From: Enterovirga rhinocerotis
GTDB taxonomy: Bacteria; Pseudomonadota; Alphaproteobacteria; Rhizobiales; Beijerinckiaceae
Direction: 5' to 3'
Length of the DNA stretch: 64,000 nt
Assembly (NCBI RefSeq): GCF_004363955.1
Contig: NZ_SNZR01000011.1
Location: 744,001-808,000, forward strand
A program made the translations under genes and the position numbers. Shown here piece by piece: positions 19,824 to 30,241 of this stretch; the first letter of the stretch is position 1; each line of letters begins with the position of its first letter. The notes under the pieces were generated by a model. It did no database searches. It was not told the origin of the DNA and saw nothing but the letters and a program-made list of their open reading frames with translations.

Positions 19824-20765
19824 ATGGCGACGATCACCGCCGCGCTCGTGAAGGAGCTTCGCGAGAAGACCGGCGCGGGCATGATGGACTGCAAGAACGC
19901 TCTGGCCGAGGTCGACGGCGACATCGAGGCCGCGATCGACTGGCTGCGCAAGAAGGGCCTCGCCAAGGCGGCGAAGAAGGCCGGCCGCACGGCGGCCGAA
20001 GGCCTCGTCGCGGTCGAGAGCCCCGGCCATTCCGCGACCGTCGTCGAGGTGAATTCCGAGACCGACTTCGTCGCGCGCAACCAGGACTTCCAGGCGTTCG
20101 CCCGCGAGGCCGCGAAGATCGCGCTCAACACCGACGGCACGATCGAGGCGTTGGAAGCGGCCCATTTCCCGGGCTCCACCACCACGGTGAAGGACAAGCT
20201 CCAGGAGCTCATCGCCACGATCGGCGAGAACATGACGCTCCGCCGCGTGACGAAGCTGACTGTCGGCAAGGGCTACGTCGCGAGCTACGTCCATGCGCCC
20301 GTGGCCGAAGGGCTCGGCAAGCTCGGCGTTCTCGTCGCGCTGGAATCGGAAGGCGACGTGGATGCGCTCGCCACGCTCGGCAGCCAGATCGCCAAGCATG
20401 TCGCGGCGATGAACCCCGCGGCCGTCGATGCGGCCGGTGTCGACGCCTCGACGCTCGAGCGCGAGAGCGCCATCCTGCGGGAGAAGAACGCCGGCAAGCC
20501 GGATCACGTTCTCGCCAAGATCGTCGAGAGCGGGCTGAAGTCCTTCTATAAGGAGAACACGCTCCTCGATCAGCCGTCGGTCATCCCGGATCACGACGGC
20601 AAGACCTTCTCTCAGCTTCTGAAGGAGGCCGAGTCGAAGCTCGGCAAGCCGGTCGCCATCAAGGGCTTCGTGCGCTACGCCCTCGGCGAGGGAATCGAGA
20701 AGGAAGAGACCGATTTCGCGGCCGAGGTGGCGGCGCAGTCGGGAGTTGGCAAGAAGCCCGAGTAG
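19824..20765 (+). CDS. tsf: Elongation factor Ts
   Basis: A 313-residue nucleotide exchange factor for EF-Tu. The N-terminal UBA-like domain ([21 protein letters not shown]) and the TDFVARN signature, which contacts EF-Tu, are intact. It lies 78 bases after rpsB, the classic rpsB-tsf arrangement. A 9-bp hairpin with a short T-run follows at 20798-20820, before pyrH. Confidence 0.97.
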   Translation: MATITAALVKELREKTGAGMMDCKNALAEVDGDIEAAIDWLRKKGLAKAAKKAGRTAAEGLVAVESPGHSATVVEVNSETDFVARNQDFQAFAREAAKIALNTDGTIEALEAAHFPGSTTTVKDKLQELIATIGENMTLRRVTKLTVGKGYVASYVHAPVAEGLGKLGVLVALESEGDVDALATLGSQIAKHVAAMNPAAVDAAGVDASTLERESAILREKNAGKPDHVLAKIVESGLKSFYKENTLLDQPSVIPDHDGKTFSQLLKEAESKLGKPVAIKGFVRYALGEGIEKEETDFAAEVAAQSGVGKKPE

Positions 20766-20797
20766 GGCAGGCGCCAAGCGATACGACATCGAATGGG

Positions 20798-20820
20798 AGG
20801 GCGGCCGTTGGCCGCCCTTT
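20798..20820 (+). terminator. Intrinsic terminator or attenuator after tsf
   Basis: A perfect 9-bp stem AGGGCGGCC/GGCCGCCCT with loop GTT, followed by TT and a pyrimidine-rich stretch, 32 bases past the tsf stop. It probably separates or reduces read-through from rpsB-tsf into pyrH-frr. Confidence 0.7.
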
Positions 20821-20850
20821 CCGTATATGCGGCGGGCGGAGGGGTGATCC

Positions 20851-21567
20851 GTGGCGGACAATATCAAGCGCGTTCTGGTGAAGCTGTCCGGCGAGGCGCT
20901 GGCGGCTCCGGATGGCTACTGGCTCTATGCGCAGACGCTCGCACATCTCGCGACCGATCTCGCGGAGACGACCGGCCAGGGCTTCGAACTGGCGATCGTC
21001 ATCGGTGGCGGAAACATCGTGCGGGGCGCACGCATGAGCCAGGCGGGCTGGATCGACCGGCCGACGGCCGATTCGATGGGCATGCTCGCGACGGTCATGA
21101 ACTCGCTAGCGCTCGAGACCGCGCTCAATGCCGCCGGCGTGCCGGCCCGCACCATGTCGGCGGTCTCGATGCCGACGATCTGCGAGACCTATGCACGCCA
21201 GCCGGCGCTGCATCATCTCGACCGCGGCCAGGTGGTCCTGATCGCGGGCGGAACGGGAAATCCGTTCTTCACGACCGACACCGCGGCCGTGTTGCGCGCC
21301 GCGGAGCTGCGCTGCGACGCGGTCCTCAAGGCCACGCAGGTCGACGGGGTCTATTCGGCCGATCCGAAATCGGATCCGACGGCGACCCGCTATGACCGTC
21401 TGACGCACGACGAGGCGATCGCCCGTGACCTGAAGGTGATGGACATGGCCGCCTTCGCCCTCGCGCGTGAGAATCGGCTGAAGGTGATCGTCGGATCGGT
21501 CCATGCGCCGAGTTCGGTCGCCGCGATCCTGTCCGGAGCCAGTCCCTCGACCATGGTCGCGCCCTGA
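20851..21567 (+). CDS. pyrH: UMP kinase
   Basis: A 238-residue bacterial UMP kinase (amino acid kinase fold, hexameric). KLSGEAL, the VIGGGNIVRGA nucleotide-binding loop and GTGNPFFTTDTAAVLRA match the family. It makes UDP from UMP and ATP. The start is GTG with GGAGGGG upstream. It follows the rpsB-tsf terminator and precedes frr by 77 bases. Confidence 0.95.
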   Translation: MADNIKRVLVKLSGEALAAPDGYWLYAQTLAHLATDLAETTGQGFELAIVIGGGNIVRGARMSQAGWIDRPTADSMGMLATVMNSLALETALNAAGVPARTMSAVSMPTICETYARQPALHHLDRGQVVLIAGGTGNPFFTTDTAAVLRAAELRCDAVLKATQVDGVYSADPKSDPTATRYDRLTHDEAIARDLKVMDMAAFALARENRLKVIVGSVHAPSSVAAILSGASPSTMVAP

Positions 21568-21644
21568 GGTGCGGCCCGACGGCCCTTGATGACCGCACGG
21601 CTCGCGCGTAATCGGGGCCGACACTTCGACGAGAATAAAAAGCC

Positions 21645-22208
21645 ATGGCTGTACCGACTTTCGATTTGTCCGATCTCAAGCGGCGCATGCAGGGCGCGAT
21701 CGCCTCGCTGAAGCACGATCTCGGCAGCCTGCGGACGGGGCGCGCATCGCCGTCTCTCGTCGAGCCGATCCATATCGATGCCTACGGCCAGTCGCTTCCG
21801 ATGAACCAGGTTGCGACGGTCTCGGTGCCCGAGCCCCGGTTGCTGTCGGTCCAGGTGTGGGATCGCGGCATGGTCTCGGCCGTCGAGAAGGCGATCCGCG
21901 AATCCGACCTCGGTCTCAACCCGCAGACCGAGGGCCAGGTGATCCGCCTGCGCATTCCGGAAATGAACGAGCAGCGCCGCAAGGAAATGGTGAAGGTCGC
22001 CCACAAATACGCCGAGGAGGCGCGCGTCGCCGTGCGCCACGTCCGTCGGGACGGGCTCGACGTCCTGAAGAAGCTTCAGAAGGACGGCCATATCGGCGAG
22101 GACGACGAGAAGCGTCAGTCGGCCGATGTGCAGAAGGCGACCGACGAGGCCGTCTCCGAGGTGGACAGCGTGGTGTCCGCAAAGGAAAAGGAAATCATGC
22201 AGGTCTAG
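21645..22208 (+). CDS. frr: Ribosome recycling factor
   Basis: A 187-residue RRF with the conserved helical bundle: [20 protein letters not shown] at the N-terminal hinge and the [34 protein letters not shown] helix. It splits post-termination ribosomes with EF-G. The length is standard. It is followed closely by uppS. Confidence 0.97.
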   Translation: MAVPTFDLSDLKRRMQGAIASLKHDLGSLRTGRASPSLVEPIHIDAYGQSLPMNQVATVSVPEPRLLSVQVWDRGMVSAVEKAIRESDLGLNPQTEGQVIRLRIPEMNEQRRKEMVKVAHKYAEEARVAVRHVRRDGLDVLKKLQKDGHIGEDDEKRQSADVQKATDEAVSEVDSVVSAKEKEIMQV

Positions 22209-22239
22209 GATCGGCCTTGACCGAGGGTCTGATCAACTG

Positions 22240-23022
22240 ATGTCCCTTCCATCACAGCGCGTCGAGCTCCCGGCCGGGGAGCGCGATCGCAACCCGACCG
22301 ACGCCTCCGCGCCGATCCCCGCGCATGTTGCCATCATCATGGATGGGAACGGCCGCTGGGCCGCGCAGCGCGGATTGCCGCGCGCAGAAGGACATCGCCG
22401 CGGTGTCGCGGCGGTCCGACGCGCCGTGCGCGCGGCGACGGAGATGGGCGTCCGCTACCTCACCGTCTACGGTTTCTCGACCGAAAACTGGCGGCGCCCG
22501 CCTGACGAGGTCGCGGATCTGTTCGGCCTCCTCAAGCGCTTCATCCGGCACGACCTCGCGGAGCTTCACGATGCGAATGTCCGCGTGCGCGTGATCGGCG
22601 ACCGCGCCGGGCTGAGCTCCGACCTGGTCAGCCTGCTCGACGAAGCGCAGGATCTCACGCGGCGGAATACCGGCCTGACGCTCGTCGTTGCTTTCAATTA
22701 CGGCGGCCGCCAGGAGATCGCCCGCGCGGCCCGTGCCCTGGCGCGCCTCGTCCGCGCGGGGCAACTCGATCCCGAGGCGATCGATGCGGAGATGCTGGGT
22801 GCCGCGCTCGACACGCGTGACATCCCGGATCCGGACCTCGTCATCCGCACCTCCGGCGAAATGCGGGTTTCGAACTTCCTGCCGTGGCAGACGGCCTATT
22901 CGGAGTTCGTCTTCCTGCCGGATTTCTGGCCCGACTTCGACGAGCGCACCTTCCGGGGGGCCGTCGACCAGTTCCGCGGGCGTGACCGCCGCTTCGGCGG
23001 TCGGGGCGCGCAGGCTGTCTGA
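22240..23022 (+). CDS. uppS: Isoprenyl transferase (undecaprenyl diphosphate synthase)
   Basis: A 260-residue cis-prenyltransferase. The catalytic Asp sits in [10 protein letters not shown], the next motif is [11 protein letters not shown], and the C-terminal diphosphate-binding Arg is in [19 protein letters not shown]. It builds the C55 carrier lipid for peptidoglycan and polysaccharides. The ATG at 22240 is preferred over upstream frames. A Met replaces the usual Gln in SGEQR, a mild change. It ends 4 bases before cdsA. Confidence 0.95.
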   Translation: MSLPSQRVELPAGERDRNPTDASAPIPAHVAIIMDGNGRWAAQRGLPRAEGHRRGVAAVRRAVRAATEMGVRYLTVYGFSTENWRRPPDEVADLFGLLKRFIRHDLAELHDANVRVRVIGDRAGLSSDLVSLLDEAQDLTRRNTGLTLVVAFNYGGRQEIARAARALARLVRAGQLDPEAIDAEMLGAALDTRDIPDPDLVIRTSGEMRVSNFLPWQTAYSEFVFLPDFWPDFDERTFRGAVDQFRGRDRRFGGRGAQAV

Positions 23023-23026
23023 CTCG

Positions 23027-23890
23027 ATGACCGTGCTGGATTCGGGCGGGACGCGGCCTCCGGGGGCGTCCGAACTCGCGTTGCGTATCGGGTCCGCGAT
23101 CGTGCTGGGGGCCGTCGCGTTGATCTCGGCCTGGATCGGAGGGGCGGTGCTGGCGCTCGTCTGGCTCGGTGCCGCGATCGCCGTCGCAGCCGAGTGGGTG
23201 ACGATCACCTCGATCGCCCGGCGGCGCCTCGTCATCGCGCTGCTCGCGGCGATCCTGGCCTGCCTTCAAATATCCTACCTGACGCGCGGGGGTGCGGAGG
23301 ACAGCCTGTTGCCCGTGCTGTCGGGCGTCGGGGTGCTCCTGGCGGTCGTCGCGCTGGTCGTCGTGGCGCGCAGCCGGCGCGACCGGCTCTGGATCTGGGG
23401 CGGCCTGATCTACGCCGCCCCCCTCGCCATCGTGCCGGTGCTTTTGCGGCTTCATCCGACGGCGGGGCTCTGGCTGCTGCTGTGGATGTTCGCGGTGGTT
23501 TGGACGACGGATGTCGCTGCCTATTTCGTGGGCCGCGCGCTTGGCGGCCCGAAATTGTTGCCGGCGGTCAGCCCGAAGAAGACGTGGTCGGGCTTCGTCG
23601 GCGGGTTGTTCGGCGGCAGCTTTGCCGGCCTCGGGCTTGCGGCCTTCGCCTTGTCCGACAGGGGGATCCACGCCGGCGAGGTCGCGGCGGTCGTGGCGCT
23701 CTCGGGGCTCGCGTCGCTCGTGAGCCAGGCGGGCGATCTCGCGGAATCGGCGATGAAGCGCCATTTCGGGGTCAAGGATTCGGGCCACCTCATCCCGGGC
23801 CATGGCGGCTTCATGGATCGGCTGGACGGCTTCGCCGCCGTCGCTATCCTCGTCGCGATCGTGATGCCTTTCGTCGGCGGCTTCTGGTAA
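23027..23890 (+). CDS. cdsA: Phosphatidate cytidylyltransferase
   Basis: A 287-residue integral membrane enzyme making CDP-diacylglycerol from phosphatidic acid and CTP. Multiple hydrophobic helices span residues 18-210. The signature lies near the C-terminus: SQAGDLAESAMKRHFGVKDSGHLIPGHGGFMDRLDG. It starts 4 bases after uppS and ends 8 bases before dxr, within a tight operon. Confidence 0.94.
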   Translation: MTVLDSGGTRPPGASELALRIGSAIVLGAVALISAWIGGAVLALVWLGAAIAVAAEWVTITSIARRRLVIALLAAILACLQISYLTRGGAEDSLLPVLSGVGVLLAVVALVVVARSRRDRLWIWGGLIYAAPLAIVPVLLRLHPTAGLWLLLWMFAVVWTTDVAAYFVGRALGGPKLLPAVSPKKTWSGFVGGLFGGSFAGLGLAAFALSDRGIHAGEVAAVVALSGLASLVSQAGDLAESAMKRHFGVKDSGHLIPGHGGFMDRLDGFAAVAILVAIVMPFVGGFW

Positions 23891-23898
23891 GGCGCTTC

Positions 23899-25110
23899 AT
23901 GGCTGACCGCATCACCATCCTCGGCGCGACGGGTTCCATCGGACAATCGACGGCCGACGTCCTGCGCGGGCATCGCGAGCGCTTTTCCGTCGCGGCGGTC
24001 GTCGGGGGGCGCGACGCGCAGGCCCTGGCCGCGATGGCGATCGACCTCCGGGCCGAGTTCGCGGCCCTGTCGGATTCATCGAAGCTCCCCGCTCTGCGCG
24101 AAGCCCTCGCCGGGACGGGAATCGCCTCGGGCGCCGGGGCGGCGGCCGTGCGGGAGGCCGTCGATCGCGAGGCCGATCTCGTCGTCGGGGCCATTTCCGG
24201 TGTCGCCGGCCTCGCGCCCACGCGCGATGCCTTGAAGCCCGGCCGCAAGCTCGCCCTCGCCAACAAGGAAAGCCTCGTCTCGGCGGGAAGCGCCTTCATG
24301 CGCGAGGCGGCCCGGCAGGGTACGACGATCCTGCCGATGGATTCGGAGCATAACGCGCTCGCGCAGGCGCTGACGGCCGGCCATCCGGACGATGTCGACT
24401 CGCTGACCCTCACCGCGTCGGGCGGCCCGTTCCGCACGTGGACGGCCGAGGCGATGCGCGATGCGACGCCGGCCCATACGGCCAAGCATCCGACCTACTC
24501 GATGGGTGCCAAGATCAACGTCGACTCGGCGAGCCTGATGAACAAGGGGCTCGAACTGATCGAGGCCCACCATCTGTTCGGCATGTCGCCCGAGCGGCTC
24601 GAGGTGGTCGTGCATCCGCAATCCATCATCCACGGCCTCGTCCATTGGCGGGACGGTGCGGTGACGGCGGGCATGGCCCATCCGGACATGCGGGTCCCGA
24701 TCGCCCACTGCCTGGGCGTCGATCGCAGGCTTGCGACAAAAGTGCCGCGTCTCGATCTCGCCGCGATCGGCGGCTTCACCTTCGAGGTGCCCGACTCCGA
24801 TCGCTTCCCCTGCCTGCGGCTTGCCCGCCAAGCGCTCGCCGCCGGAGGCGCCTTGCCGACCGTGCTGAACGGCGCCAACGAGATCGCCGTCGAGGCCTTC
24901 CTGGCCGGGCGCGTCGGGTTCATGGACATTCCGCGGATCGTCGAAGCCGCCTGTGACTGGGCGGCCGGGACGTCATACGCGGCGCCCGCGACCGTCGAGG
25001 AGGCCTTGGCCCTCGACGGGGAGGCGAGGGCGGTGGCATCGAGGGCTCTCGACGGGGCAGGGGGGCATCCTCCGGCACCTGAGCGGCCAGCGGATATCAG
25101 GAGTATATAA
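23899..25110 (+). CDS. dxr: 1-deoxy-D-xylulose 5-phosphate reductoisomerase
   Basis: A 403-residue MEP-pathway enzyme that converts DXP to MEP with NADPH. The dinucleotide motif GATGSIG is at residues 8-14, the metal ligands are in MDSEHNAL, and MGAKINVDSASLMNKGLELIEA is the catalytic loop region. Its stop codon TAA overlaps the start of rseP by one base (TAATG). This supplies precursors for the adjacent UppS. Confidence 0.96.
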   Translation: MADRITILGATGSIGQSTADVLRGHRERFSVAAVVGGRDAQALAAMAIDLRAEFAALSDSSKLPALREALAGTGIASGAGAAAVREAVDREADLVVGAISGVAGLAPTRDALKPGRKLALANKESLVSAGSAFMREAARQGTTILPMDSEHNALAQALTAGHPDDVDSLTLTASGGPFRTWTAEAMRDATPAHTAKHPTYSMGAKINVDSASLMNKGLELIEAHHLFGMSPERLEVVVHPQSIIHGLVHWRDGAVTAGMAHPDMRVPIAHCLGVDRRLATKVPRLDLAAIGGFTFEVPDSDRFPCLRLARQALAAGGALPTVLNGANEIAVEAFLAGRVGFMDIPRIVEAACDWAAGTSYAAPATVEEALALDGEARAVASRALDGAGGHPPAPERPADIRSI

Positions 25111-26276
25111 TGGACGCGCTGGTGCCGGTGCTGGGAAAGCTCGGCGGGATGCTGGTGTATCCGGCCGCGTTCCTGTTCGTGCTGACGATCGTCGTGTTCG
25201 TGCACGAATGGGGGCATTTCTGGATCGGCCGCCTGTGCGGGGTCGGGGTCGAGGTGTTCTCGATCGGCTTCGGGCCGGAACTCTGGGGCCGGAACGACCG
25301 GCACGGGACCCGCTGGAAGATCTCGGCGATCCCGCTCGGCGGCTACGTCAAGTTCGTCGGCGACATGAATGCCGCGAGCGTTCCGGACGAGACGAGCTTC
25401 TCCGGGATGAGCGAGGCGGAGAGGCGGATCAGCTTCCATCATCAGGCCCTCTGGAAGCGAGCCGCGATCGTCGCGGCGGGGCCGCTCGCGAATTTCCTGC
25501 TCGCCATCGCGATCTTCGCCGTCGTCACCTTCGTGAACGGCCGGCAGGTGCTGCTGCCCCGCGTTGAATCGGTGCAGGAGGGTTCCGCTGCCGCTGCCGC
25601 CGGGTTCCAGCGCGGCGACCTGATCATCTCGATCGACGGCCGCCCGATGCCGAGCTTCGCCGAGGTGCAGCGCATCGTCTCGACGAGCGCAGGCGACAGC
25701 CTGACCTTCCTCGTCGAGCGCGCCGAGCGCCGCATCACGCTCGTCGCCACGCCTGCCCGTCACGAGGTGGACGTCCCCGGCTTCCCGAAGCAGCGGATCG
25801 GCCTCCTGGGCCTGCGGGGGTCGAGCGATCCTGCCGACCGCAGCTACGTGCGCTACGGGCCGATCGATTCCGTCGGCATCGGCGTCAAGGAGACGTGGAA
25901 CATCATCGACCGGACGGTCCATGTCATATCCCGACTTGTCCGCGGCAAGGAATCGCCCGATCAGTTGTCGGGGCCGATCGGCATCATGAGGGTGTCGGGA
26001 GAGGTCGCCTCGAGCGGCGGCCTCGGCCCCCTGATGGGACTGATGGCCATACTGTCCGTCTCCATCGGGCTCCTGAATCTCTTCCCCGTCCCTCTGCTGG
26101 ATGGGGGGCATCTGATGTTCTATGCGATCGAGGCGGTGCGCGGCCGGCCCCTCAGCGATCGCGCTCAGGAAATCGGGTTCCGTATCGGGCTGGCGCTGGT
26201 GGTGATGCTGATGCTGTTCTCCACTTGGAATGATATTGTTCACCTTGGCGCATCATTTACGGGCCGCGGGACGTGA
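25110..26276 (+). CDS. rseP: Site-2 zinc metalloprotease RseP
   Basis: A 388-residue intramembrane protease. The zinc motif VHEWGH (His32, Glu33, His36) lies in the first helix. A single clear PDZ domain follows (VQEGSAAAAAGFQRGDLIISIDGRPM, about 155-220), and the third ligand is the Asp in LFPVPLLDGGHLMFY. It would cleave membrane anti-sigma factors or remnant signal peptides. It overlaps dxr by one base and precedes bamA, as in most proteobacteria. E. coli RseP has two PDZ domains; here I see one. Confidence 0.93.
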   Translation: MDALVPVLGKLGGMLVYPAAFLFVLTIVVFVHEWGHFWIGRLCGVGVEVFSIGFGPELWGRNDRHGTRWKISAIPLGGYVKFVGDMNAASVPDETSFSGMSEAERRISFHHQALWKRAAIVAAGPLANFLLAIAIFAVVTFVNGRQVLLPRVESVQEGSAAAAAGFQRGDLIISIDGRPMPSFAEVQRIVSTSAGDSLTFLVERAERRITLVATPARHEVDVPGFPKQRIGLLGLRGSSDPADRSYVRYGPIDSVGIGVKETWNIIDRTVHVISRLVRGKESPDQLSGPIGIMRVSGEVASSGGLGPLMGLMAILSVSIGLLNLFPVPLLDGGHLMFYAIEAVRGRPLSDRAQEIGFRIGLALVVMLMLFSTWNDIVHLGASFTGRGT

Positions 26277-26433
26277 CTTGAAGGCAACGCCGCCGGAAGA
26301 AAGACGGGTTGTTAAGGCTAACCCCGTTGCATGGTCCGGCAGATTGATGGAACGGTGCCCGAGCTTGGTGGCGTACGCCTCCGGATCGGGCACTGACTTC
26401 CATGAGAAGCAAGAATCGAGACGGGCAACTTTG

Positions 26434-29055
26434 ATGGGACGCATGAAGACGAAGCGCCTGAAGCGCCTGGCGGCGGTCTCCGTTGCCACTCTGGGGGCGA
26501 TCAGCCTCGTCACGCCTGTCCTTGCGCAGGAGATCGTCGTTCGCGGTTCGAGCCGCGTCGATCCTGAAACCATCCGCTCCTACATCACGAGCGCGGGCTC
26601 CCTCGAAGGGGCCCGGCGCAACATGATCCAGGCGGGGCTGTTCTCGTCCGTGAGCCTGTCGCAGCAGGGCGGTCGGATCATCGTCAACGGCACGAGCCCC
26701 CGTCAGGCCGGCCGGACCGGCACCACGATCAACCGCGTGGTCGTCGAGGGGAACAAGAAGTTCAAGAAGGAAGCGGTCGAGTCGGAACTCGAGTCGCGTG
26801 CCCGCCAGCCGCTCGACATGCGCGCCGTCCAGGCCGATGCCGAGCGCATCCGCGAATATTACCGCCGCATCGGTCGCGGCAATGCGACCGTGACGTATCG
26901 CACCGTCCAGCTTCCGAACGGCCGCGCCGACGTCGTCTTCACGGTCGAGGAAGGCTCGAAGACGGGCGTCGTCGCCATCAATTTCGTCGGCAACAACGCC
27001 GTGTCGTCCACGCGTCTGCGCAATCTGATGCAGACCGGCGAGATGAACTGGCTGAGCTTCCTCAAGACGAACGACGTCTACGATCCCGACCGGGTCGCGG
27101 CCGATCAGGAGCTCATCCGCCGCTACTATCTGAAGAACGGCTATGCCGACTTCCAGATCACGAGCACCGATGTCCGCTTCGACCGTGAGGCCGGCGGCTA
27201 CATCATCACGATGACCCTGAACGAGGGCAATCAGTACCGTGTCGGCCAGGTCGGCTTCGACTCGCGCGTGCCGGGCCTCGATCCGTCGCTGCTCCAGGGC
27301 GAGATCCAGACCGATCCGGGCGACGTCTACAACGCCGAGGCGGTCGAGAAGACCCTGACGAAGATGACGACGGAAGCGGTCCGCCGCGGCCATCCCTTCG
27401 TCTCCGTCCGCCCGACCGGTTCGCGCGATCCTGCGTCGCAGACCGTCAATCTCGGCTTCGTGGTCGAGGACGGCCCGCGCGTCTATGTCGAGCGCATCGT
27501 CGTGCGCGGCAACACCCGCACCCGCGATTACGTCGTCCGGCGCGAGCTCGACCTCGGCGAGGGCGATCCCCTCAACAAGGTCCTGCTGGATCGCGGCGAG
27601 CGCCGCCTGAACAATCTCGGCTTCTTCAAGAAGGTCCGCGTCACGACCGAGCCCGGCAGTTCGGCAGACCGCGTGATCGTCAATATCGACGTCGAGGATC
27701 AGGCGACCGGCGCCTTCTCGATCGCCGGCGGCTATTCGACCGCCGACGGTGCGATCGGCGAGGTCTCGATCACGGAATCGAACTTCCTCGGCCGTGGCCA
27801 GTTCGTCCGGCTCGCCGGCCAGCTCGGACAGCGCTCGCGCGGCGTCGATTTCAGCTTCACCGAGCCCTATTTCCTCGGCTACCGCATGGCGGCGGGCTTC
27901 GACCTCTTCTCGAAGTATTCCGACCAGACCCTCTATGCGCGTTACGAAAACCAGACGACGGGCGGTCAGCTCCGCCTCGGCCTTCCGCTGACGGAAGAGC
28001 TCGGCGTGACCCTCCGCTACTCGCTTTACGAGCAGAAGCTGAAGGTGCCGAACACCTGGTCGCGTCCCTATAACGACTGCTCGGTCCCGATCCCCGGCCT
28101 GACGCCGATGAATCCTGATACGTACCAGGACGGGAACCAAACGATCGTCAACCCGCAGCGGGGCACCGCTCAGTATCCGTACTGCGCCTATAACGGCGAG
28201 GCCGGTATCGCGGTGAAGGAATCGCAGGGCCGGACCTTGACCTCGCTGGTGGGTCTGACCCTGGCCTACAACACCGTCGACAACCTCCGCGATCCGCGCA
28301 GCGGCATCTATGCCGAGATCAAGCCTGATTATGCGGGTGTCGGTGGCGACTCGAACTTCGTCCGCGTGACGGGCGAGGCGCGGGCCTACAAGGAGCTGTT
28401 CTTCGACGACGTCGTCGGCGTCCTCAAGCTCCAGGGCGGTCACATCGAAGGGACGGGCAAGAACGGCAGCTCGAACGGCCTGACCTCCTTCGGCGGCAAT
28501 CTGCGCCTGGTCGATCACTTCTTCATGGGTCCGTCGCTGGTTCGCGGCTTCGCCCCGTCGGGTATCGGGCCGCGCGATATCTCCTCGCCCGATTCCGGCA
28601 TGAACGCCCTCGGCGGCACCACCTATTTCGGTGCCTCGGTCGAGGCGCAGTTCCCGATCCCGTTCCTGCCGCGCGATCTCGGCCTGAAGGGCGCGATCTT
28701 CGCCGATGCCGGCACGCTGTTCGGGTATAGCGGTCCCCGCGGTCTCGACCTCAGCGGCGACGGCATCTTCCAGGGCACCGCGCCGGGCTGCTACGCGCCG
28801 TCGTCGATCACTGTCGGAGGCAAGGTCGTCAGCGCGGTCCAGCCCGAATGCGTGGCCGTCCACGACAAGAAGATCATCCGGTCGTCGATCGGTGCCTCGA
28901 TCCTGTGGAACTCGCCGCTCGGCCCGATCCGCTTCGACTACGCCTATGCCCTAACGAAGGACAACGGCACGATGGTCGATTACGGCTACGGCCCTGTCCG
29001 GGTCGGCAAGGACCAGACGCAGGCCTTCCGGTTCTCCGGCGGCACGCGGTTCTGA
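26434..29055 (+). CDS. bamA: Outer membrane protein assembly factor BamA
   Basis: An 873-residue outer-membrane insertase. The signal peptide ends about residue 32 (VLAQ). POTRA domains follow up to about 450, then a 16-strand barrel with the lid-loop motif [14 protein letters not shown] and a C-terminal aromatic residue (GGTRF). POTRA1 looks short and divergent: [10 protein letters not shown] runs straight into a helix, and the usual EnP segment is replaced by [12 protein letters not shown]. Two extracellular loops each carry a Cys pair (NDCSVP...YPYCAY and PGCYAP...QPECVA). ATG 26434 precedes the signal peptide; ATG 26443 is an alternative. Confidence 0.95.
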   Translation: MGRMKTKRLKRLAAVSVATLGAISLVTPVLAQEIVVRGSSRVDPETIRSYITSAGSLEGARRNMIQAGLFSSVSLSQQGGRIIVNGTSPRQAGRTGTTINRVVVEGNKKFKKEAVESELESRARQPLDMRAVQADAERIREYYRRIGRGNATVTYRTVQLPNGRADVVFTVEEGSKTGVVAINFVGNNAVSSTRLRNLMQTGEMNWLSFLKTNDVYDPDRVAADQELIRRYYLKNGYADFQITSTDVRFDREAGGYIITMTLNEGNQYRVGQVGFDSRVPGLDPSLLQGEIQTDPGDVYNAEAVEKTLTKMTTEAVRRGHPFVSVRPTGSRDPASQTVNLGFVVEDGPRVYVERIVVRGNTRTRDYVVRRELDLGEGDPLNKVLLDRGERRLNNLGFFKKVRVTTEPGSSADRVIVNIDVEDQATGAFSIAGGYSTADGAIGEVSITESNFLGRGQFVRLAGQLGQRSRGVDFSFTEPYFLGYRMAAGFDLFSKYSDQTLYARYENQTTGGQLRLGLPLTEELGVTLRYSLYEQKLKVPNTWSRPYNDCSVPIPGLTPMNPDTYQDGNQTIVNPQRGTAQYPYCAYNGEAGIAVKESQGRTLTSLVGLTLAYNTVDNLRDPRSGIYAEIKPDYAGVGGDSNFVRVTGEARAYKELFFDDVVGVLKLQGGHIEGTGKNGSSNGLTSFGGNLRLVDHFFMGPSLVRGFAPSGIGPRDISSPDSGMNALGGTTYFGASVEAQFPIPFLPRDLGLKGAIFADAGTLFGYSGPRGLDLSGDGIFQGTAPGCYAPSSITVGGKVVSAVQPECVAVHDKKIIRSSIGASILWNSPLGPIRFDYAYALTKDNGTMVDYGYGPVRVGKDQTQAFRFSGGTRF

Positions 29056-29062
29056 TCAAGAA

Positions 29063-29085
29063 GGCGGCCGGCTCGTCCGGCCGCC
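29063..29085 (+). promoter_or_regulatory. Perfect intergenic hairpin between bamA and lpxD
   Basis: A 9-bp perfect stem GGCGGCCGG/CCGGCCGCC with loop CTCGT begins 8 bases after the bamA stop and ends 13 bases before the lpxD ATG. No T-run follows, so it is more likely an mRNA stabiliser or partial attenuator inside the operon than a full terminator. Confidence 0.5.
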
Positions 29086-29098
29086 GCCTATCGCCCCC

Positions 29099-30154
29099 AT
29101 GGCAGATCCGGTTTTCCACGCGCGCAGCGGATCGATTCCGCTCGCGGAGATCGCAGCCCTGTCCGGGGTCGAACTCCCCCCAGGCTCCGACACGATCCTC
29201 ATCGAGAACGTTGCCCCGCTGGAGGATGCCAGCCCGCGCGATCTCGCCTATATGGACAATCCCCGCTACGCCGAGGCGCTCGCAGCGACCCGCGCCGGGG
29301 CTTGCTTCGTTTCCAAGCGATATGCCGGGAAGGTTCCGGCCGGTACTGTCGCGCTCGTCGTGGCGGAGCCCTACGTCGCCTATTCGGCGGTCCTGTCGCG
29401 CCTCTATCCGGATGCGCTGCGGCCCGGCTCCGCGTTCGGATCGAGCGGCGTCAGCCCCGGCAGCTTCGTCCACCCCACGGCGCGGCTGGAGGATGGTGTC
29501 ACGGTTGATCCCGGCGCGGTGATCGGCCCCGGGGCCGAGATCGGCCGCGGTACCGTGGTTGCCGCTGGAGCGGTCGTCGGGCCGGGAACGCGGATCGGTC
29601 GCGACTGCTCCGTCGGGCCGCTGGCGAGCGTGCTCCATGCGCTGGTCGGTAACCGCGTCATCATCCATCCCGGGGTGCGGATCGGGCAGGACGGCTTCGG
29701 CTACGCGTTCGCGAAAGGCCGGCACGTCAAGGTGCCCCAGATCGGCCGCGTCATCATCCAGGACGACGTCGAGATCGGAGCCAACACGACGATCGACCGC
29801 GGGGGAACCCGTGACACGATCATCGGTGAGGGAACCAAGATCGACAACCTCGTCCAGATCGCCCACAACGTCGTGATCGGGCGCCATTGCATCATCGTCA
29901 GCCAGGTCGGCATCTCGGGCTCGACGACGCTCGAGGACTACGTCGTCCTTGCCGGGCAGGTCGGGGTCATCGGCCATGTGCGGATCGGAGCCGGCTCCCA
30001 GATCGCGGGCGACAGCAACGTGAACAGCGACGTACCGCCCGGATCGCGCTGGGGCGGAACGCCCGCGAAACCCGTCCGCGAATGGTTCCGCGAGATCACG
30101 GTGCTGAAAAAGCTTGCGGCGGAGCGCGGTCGGCGCGACGACAGCAGCGACTGA
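29099..30154 (+). CDS. lpxD: UDP-3-O-acylglucosamine N-acyltransferase LpxD
   Basis: A 351-residue left-handed beta-helix acyltransferase. The N-terminal uridine-binding domain (about 1-110) precedes many hexapeptide repeats (about 115-310), and the catalytic His is in QIAHNVVIG. It adds the N-linked hydroxyacyl chain in lipid A synthesis. The gene order bamA-lpxD-fabZ-lpxA is classical. No strong ribosome binding site precedes the ATG, and the hairpin lies just upstream. Confidence 0.95.
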   Translation: MADPVFHARSGSIPLAEIAALSGVELPPGSDTILIENVAPLEDASPRDLAYMDNPRYAEALAATRAGACFVSKRYAGKVPAGTVALVVAEPYVAYSAVLSRLYPDALRPGSAFGSSGVSPGSFVHPTARLEDGVTVDPGAVIGPGAEIGRGTVVAAGAVVGPGTRIGRDCSVGPLASVLHALVGNRVIIHPGVRIGQDGFGYAFAKGRHVKVPQIGRVIIQDDVEIGANTTIDRGGTRDTIIGEGTKIDNLVQIAHNVVIGRHCIIVSQVGISGSTTLEDYVVLAGQVGVIGHVRIGAGSQIAGDSNVNSDVPPGSRWGGTPAKPVREWFREITVLKKLAAERGRRDDSSD

Positions 30155-30241
30155 CATCGATCAGCCCCGCGGCTTCGCCTCCCGGCCGGCCGCGAGACCG
30201 GGATTCCCGGCGGGCGACCCAGCCTCAGAGGAGAAGGGCGG

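Noticed and set aside
18558-20867. 769-codon open frame antisense to rpsB-tsf
   Set aside because: It spans two essential genes and an intergenic gap in complement phase; not a plausible gene.
26257-28863. 868-codon open frame antisense to bamA
   Set aside because: It mirrors the bamA codon phase, has the Asp/Arg/Ala-rich composition of a high-GC shadow, and matches no family; bamA is certain.
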